A stretch of DNA of 64,000 nucleotides from Nocardia flavorosea (lineage in GTDB: Bacteria > Actinomycetota > Actinomycetes > Mycobacteriales > Mycobacteriaceae). Shown here in pieces: positions 61,227 to 64,000 of this stretch. The notes beneath the pieces are model-generated. The model did not search any database, was not told the origin of the DNA, and saw nothing but the letters and a program-made list of their open reading frames with translations. Within the stretch, counting starts at the first letter, position 1; each line of letters starts with the position of its first letter. The translations under genes and the position numbers were made by a program. The stretch is taken from the NCBI RefSeq assembly GCF_015477805.1, contig NZ_JADLQL010000002.1, positions 1 to 64,000 of the forward strand, given 5' to 3'.

Positions 61227-61721
61227 ATGACCAGTCAGGAAAGTGCCGACCCGGTATTGGACGCCACGGACGCGCGGCTGCTGCTCGAACTGACCGCCAA
61301 CCCCCGCGCCACCGGCGTCGAACTGGCCGCCCGGCTCGGACTCTCCCGCAACACCGTGCAGGCCCGGCTCGCCCGCTGGGAAGCCGCCGGCGTCCTGCGC
61401 AGTTTCGAACTCCGGGTGCAGCCGCGCGCGCTGGGATACCGGCTGTCCGCGTTCGTCGCGGTGGTGGTGGACCAGCACCGCCTCGATGCGGTGGTCGACG
61501 AACTGGCCGAAGTGCCGGAGGTGACCGAGGTCTGCGGTATGACCGGACCCACCGACCTGACGGTCCGCGTGGTCGCCCGTGACGCCGACGACCTCTATCG
61601 CATCGCCGGCCAGATACTGAAGATCCCCGGCGTGGTCCGCACGAATATGACGTTGGTGATGCAGGAGTTGGTGGGTCCGCGCACCGCGCCCCTGCTGCGG
61701 CGCCTGGCCGAGCCCGGCTGA
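61227..61721 (+). CDS. Lrp/AsnC-family regulator, probable regulator of the bkd operon
   Basis: 164 aa. The N-terminal helix-turn-helix is VELAARLGLSRNTVQARLARW. The C-terminal RAM ligand domain (about 75-150) includes VPEVTEVCGMTGPTDLTVRV. It is divergent from bkdA across 144 bp, the classic layout for a BkdR-type activator responding to branched-chain amino acids. A CATACT -10-like hexamer 7 nt before the ATG suggests a very short leader. Confidence 0.9.
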   Translation: MTSQESADPVLDATDARLLLELTANPRATGVELAARLGLSRNTVQARLARWEAAGVLRSFELRVQPRALGYRLSAFVAVVVDQHRLDAVVDELAEVPEVTEVCGMTGPTDLTVRVVARDADDLYRIAGQILKIPGVVRTNMTLVMQELVGPRTAPLLRRLAEPG

Positions 61722-61799
61722 ACCGCGTCGACCTGGCGCCGGAACACTTATTAAGCGACATACCTAGGCTTGTGTCGCACCACGGGCTAGGGTGCCGAT

Positions 61800-62639
61800 A
61801 TGGAGAGCACAGGCACAGTAGACGACACATTCGCGGGCCGGACCGCCATCGTCACCGGCGGCGGATCCGGAATCGGCGCAGCCTTGGCCCACCGGCTCGC
61901 CGAGCACGGGGCGCAGGTGCTCGTCGCCGACCTCGACCCCGCCACCGCCGCGAAGGTGGCCGCCGAGATCGGACCCGCCGCGATCTCCGCAAGCGGTGAC
62001 GCCGCCGACGATGCCGTGATCGCGCAGCTGATCACGACTGCGGAATCGTCGTTCGGCCCGGTCGACTTCTACTTCGCGAACGCCGGTATCGGCGGCGGCG
62101 CGGGCCTGGACAGCACCGACGCGCAATGGTCGGCCGCCCTCGAGATCAACACCCTCGCCCATATCCGCGCCGCTCGCCTGCTCGTCCCCGGCTGGCTCGA
62201 ACGCGGCCGCGGCTATTTCGTCTCCACCGCCTCCGCCGCCGGCCTGCTCACCCAACTCGGCTCCGCACCGTACTCGGTCTCCAAACACGCCGCTGTCGGC
62301 TTCGCGGAGTGGTTGTCGATCACCTACGGCGACAAGGGGATCGGCGTGAGCTGCGTCTGCCCGATGGGCGTGGACACGGCCTTGTTGCACGAAGGAATGA
62401 TCCCCGAGAACAACGCCGAAGCCGGCCGCCTGGCGATCACCGCCGTCAAATCCGCGGGCGTCGTACTCAGCGCCGAAGAGGTCGCCGACACGGTCCTGGC
62501 CGGGGTCGCGGCCGGCGAGTTCCTGATCCTCCCGCATCCCGAAGTCCTGCAGATGTACCGCAACAAGGGCTCGGACTACGACCGCTGGATCCGCGGTATG
62601 CGCCGCTTCCAGGCCGCCCTCGAAAACCCGGCCTCCTGA
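61800..62639 (+). CDS. Short-chain dehydrogenase/reductase
   Basis: 279-aa classical SDR. The cofactor motif is TGGGSGIG (AIVTGGGSGIGAALA). NAG (FYFANAGIGGG), catalytic Ser in VSTASAAGLLTQ and YxxxK (PYSVSKHAAVGFAEW) are all present. Asp after beta-2 (VADLDPATA) favours NAD over NADP. The final ~25 residues (MYRNKGSDYDRWIRGMRRFQ) are family-typical. Substrate unknown. It lies 78 bp after the Lrp/AsnC gene on the same strand. Confidence 0.9.
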   Translation: MESTGTVDDTFAGRTAIVTGGGSGIGAALAHRLAEHGAQVLVADLDPATAAKVAAEIGPAAISASGDAADDAVIAQLITTAESSFGPVDFYFANAGIGGGAGLDSTDAQWSAALEINTLAHIRAARLLVPGWLERGRGYFVSTASAAGLLTQLGSAPYSVSKHAAVGFAEWLSITYGDKGIGVSCVCPMGVDTALLHEGMIPENNAEAGRLAITAVKSAGVVLSAEEVADTVLAGVAAGEFLILPHPEVLQMYRNKGSDYDRWIRGMRRFQAALENPAS

Positions 62640-62801
62640 CAGCACCGCAGGCCCAGCGGTTCGCTCCGAGACGTCCGAACGACGGCGCGATCTACCGGGC
62701 AACTGCGCAGGTGCCGGCCGTTCGGCCATAACCACGCTCCCGCTGTGCCGGTGGGCTTCTCAGCGGCCGCCCCGGGACGGCGTCGACCGAGCGCGGGGCG
62801 G

Positions 62802-63236
62802 TTACTGCTCGGTGTCGTCGGTGACCAGTGTCAGAGCGGCAGTGCGGATGACCTCGGGGATCTCGACCGGTTTCCGGGTCGTCTCGTCCACGTAGACATG
62901 GACGAAGCTGCCGGTGGCCGCCGGTTCGAGATCCTCGCCCGCCACGCGGAAGATCGCCAGATCGTAGGTGATGCTGGAGCGGCCCAGCCGGGCGATCCGC
63001 AAGCCGACCCGCAGCTGGTCGGGAAAGCTGAGGGAGGCGTGGAAACGGCAGGAGGTCTCCGCGACGATCCCGATCGCGGGCAACTCGCGAATATCGGTAC
63101 CTGTCGCGTCCATGAGCCACGCGTTGACGGCGGTATCGAAGTAGGCGTAGTAGGTCACGTTGTTCACGTGCCCGTAGTGATCGTTATCGGCCCAGCGGGT
63201 GGGCACCGGCCAGAGCACCGGATACTGCGTCGTCAC
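62802..63236 (-). CDS. Hotdog-fold acyl-CoA thioesterase (4HBT/YbgC-like)
   Basis: 144-aa single hotdog domain. VPTRWADNDHYGHVNNVTYYAYFD has the active-site Asp and the HVNN motif characteristic of 4-hydroxybenzoyl-CoA/YbgC-type thioesterases. The GTG start gives MTTQYPVLWPVPTRW. It is convergent with the SDR gene. Acyl specificity cannot be predicted. Confidence 0.9.
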   Translation of the reverse strand: MTTQYPVLWPVPTRWADNDHYGHVNNVTYYAYFDTAVNAWLMDATGTDIRELPAIGIVAETSCRFHASLSFPDQLRVGLRIARLGRSSITYDLAIFRVAGEDLEPAATGSFVHVYVDETTRKPVEIPEVIRTAALTLVTDDTEQ

Positions 63237-63325
63237 CCGGCCGACGATACCGGGTCGGCCGATCGGTCTCGCCGTGGCGACGTGGTACCCGGGTCGGGCC
63301 GATGTGCCCGGATCCGGTGCCGGCG

Positions 63326-64000
63326 TCAACTGGCCGAGGAGACCGCGGCAGCTCCGCTGGTCCGGTGTTCTCGGGGGCTGAGCCCGAAATGGCGTTTGAA
63401 CGCGGTACTCAAGGCGAACGCACTCCCGTACCCGACCCGGCGGGCGATCGCCTCGACCGTGTCCTCGGTGCCCTGCAACAGGTCCGCAGCCAGATCGAGA
63501 CGCCATTCGGTGAGGAACGCCATGGGTGGTTCCCCGACCAGTTCGGTGAACCGGCGGGCCAGCGCAGCCCGCGACGCCCCGGCTTCCTGGGCCAGCGCAG
63601 CCACGGTCCAGGGGTGGGCGGGGTTGTGCTGGAGCAGCCGCAGGGCCTTGCCCACCAGCGGGTCACCGTAGGCGTGGTACCACGGGGGTGCGTCGGCGCC
63701 GGAGAACCAGGTGCGCAGGGTCGCGATGAGCAGCAGGTCCAGCAGGCGGTCGAGCACTACGCCCTGGGCGGGCAGGTCTTTGACGGTTTCGTCGGTCAGC
63801 AGGGCCAGGAGCCGATCATCGGAACGGCCGCGTGGCAGCACCAGCATCGGCGGCAGCGCACGCAGCAGGCGCCGACTCACCGCGCCCAGATATTCGTAGG
63901 ACCCGGTGACCAGAACTGTTTCCCCGGCGGGGTCGTTACCCCATTGCCGGACCCCGAGACTCATCGTCTCGCAGAGCACTTCCCCGTCCACAGTCGTGGT
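63326..64000 (-). CDS. AraC-family regulator with cupin-type N-terminus (5' part beyond window)
   Basis: At least 221 residues are visible; the family is usually about 300 aa and the frame is still inside the cupin domain at base 64000, so the start lies outside. VDGEVLCETMSLGVRQWGND belongs to the AraC-binding-like cupin domain. The C-terminal double HTH reads TVAALAQEAGASRAALARRF, AIARRVGYGSAFALSTAFKR and ends in a FGLSPREHR signature. The divergent or downstream target is not visible. Confidence 0.88.
   Translation of the reverse strand, partial: TTTVDGEVLCETMSLGVRQWGNDPAGETVLVTGSYEYLGAVSRRLLRALPPMLVLPRGRSDDRLLALLTDETVKDLPAQGVVLDRLLDLLLIATLRTWFSGADAPPWYHAYGDPLVGKALRLLQHNPAHPWTVAALAQEAGASRAALARRFTELVGEPPMAFLTEWRLDLAADLLQGTEDTVEAIARRVGYGSAFALSTAFKRHFGLSPREHRTSGAAAVSSAS

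Overview
The window is a high-GC actinobacterial chromosome segment, best explained as Nocardia or a very close relative. The reasons are the gene order of the left half, the F420/Ddn-like and EspG/WXG proteins, the Asp-type MurA, and an ATP synthase whose b and delta subunits are separate proteins, unlike the fused form of mycobacteria. Assignments come from reading the sequence and from family knowledge; no database search was run.

Left part (1-26.1 kb), minus strand: a core housekeeping block. In transcription order it runs argS, lysA, hom, thrC, thrB, rho, rpmE, prfA, prmC, sua5-type gene, wecA, an AtpI-like gene, atpBEFHAGDC, a DUF2550 gene, a PduO-type adenosyltransferase and murA. It ends with the promoter and leader of a ribosomal RNA operon that leaves the window at base 1. 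From memory this matches the Mycobacterium tuberculosis Rv1292-Rv1315/rrs region. It covers aspartate-family amino acid synthesis, transcription termination, translation release, arabinogalactan and peptidoglycan precursors, and F1Fo ATP synthase.

26.1-32.6 kb: a mixed set. It holds a DUF3105/DUF305 membrane pair, tRNA-Arg(CCG) with a terminator, a stand-alone MetE-like protein, a Ddn-like nitroreductase divergent from a MarR regulator, an actin/Hsp70-fold membrane protein and an enoyl-CoA hydratase.

32.7-43.1 kb: the most unusual region, a type VII (ESX) substrate cassette with no secretion core. It encodes a 1317-residue CpnT-like protein ending in a hexapeptide-repeat beta-helix, a small WXG-like protein, a YbaB-like protein, an 894-residue WXG protein with a (Thr-Gly)28 tract, and two tandem EspG-type chaperones. 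A glycosyltransferase-like gene lies beside it, followed by a 17-codon remnant of a second CpnT-like gene.

43.3-48.0 kb: a valine-degradation operon (mmsA, acyl-CoA dehydrogenase, 3-hydroxyisobutyryl-CoA hydrolase, mmsB) with a striking candidate operator upstream. 48.2-57.2 kb: a DUF2157-like membrane protein, an amidohydrolase, a SNF2 helicase/SWIM pair, a long perfect palindrome, a small unknown gene, a secreted HNH-type lipoprotein and a rhodanese. 57.3-61.7 kb: a branched-chain 2-oxoacid dehydrogenase operon (E1 alpha, E1 beta, E2) with a divergent Lrp/AsnC regulator, which feeds the same valine pathway. The right edge has an SDR oxidoreductase, a thioesterase and an AraC-type regulator cut by the window end.
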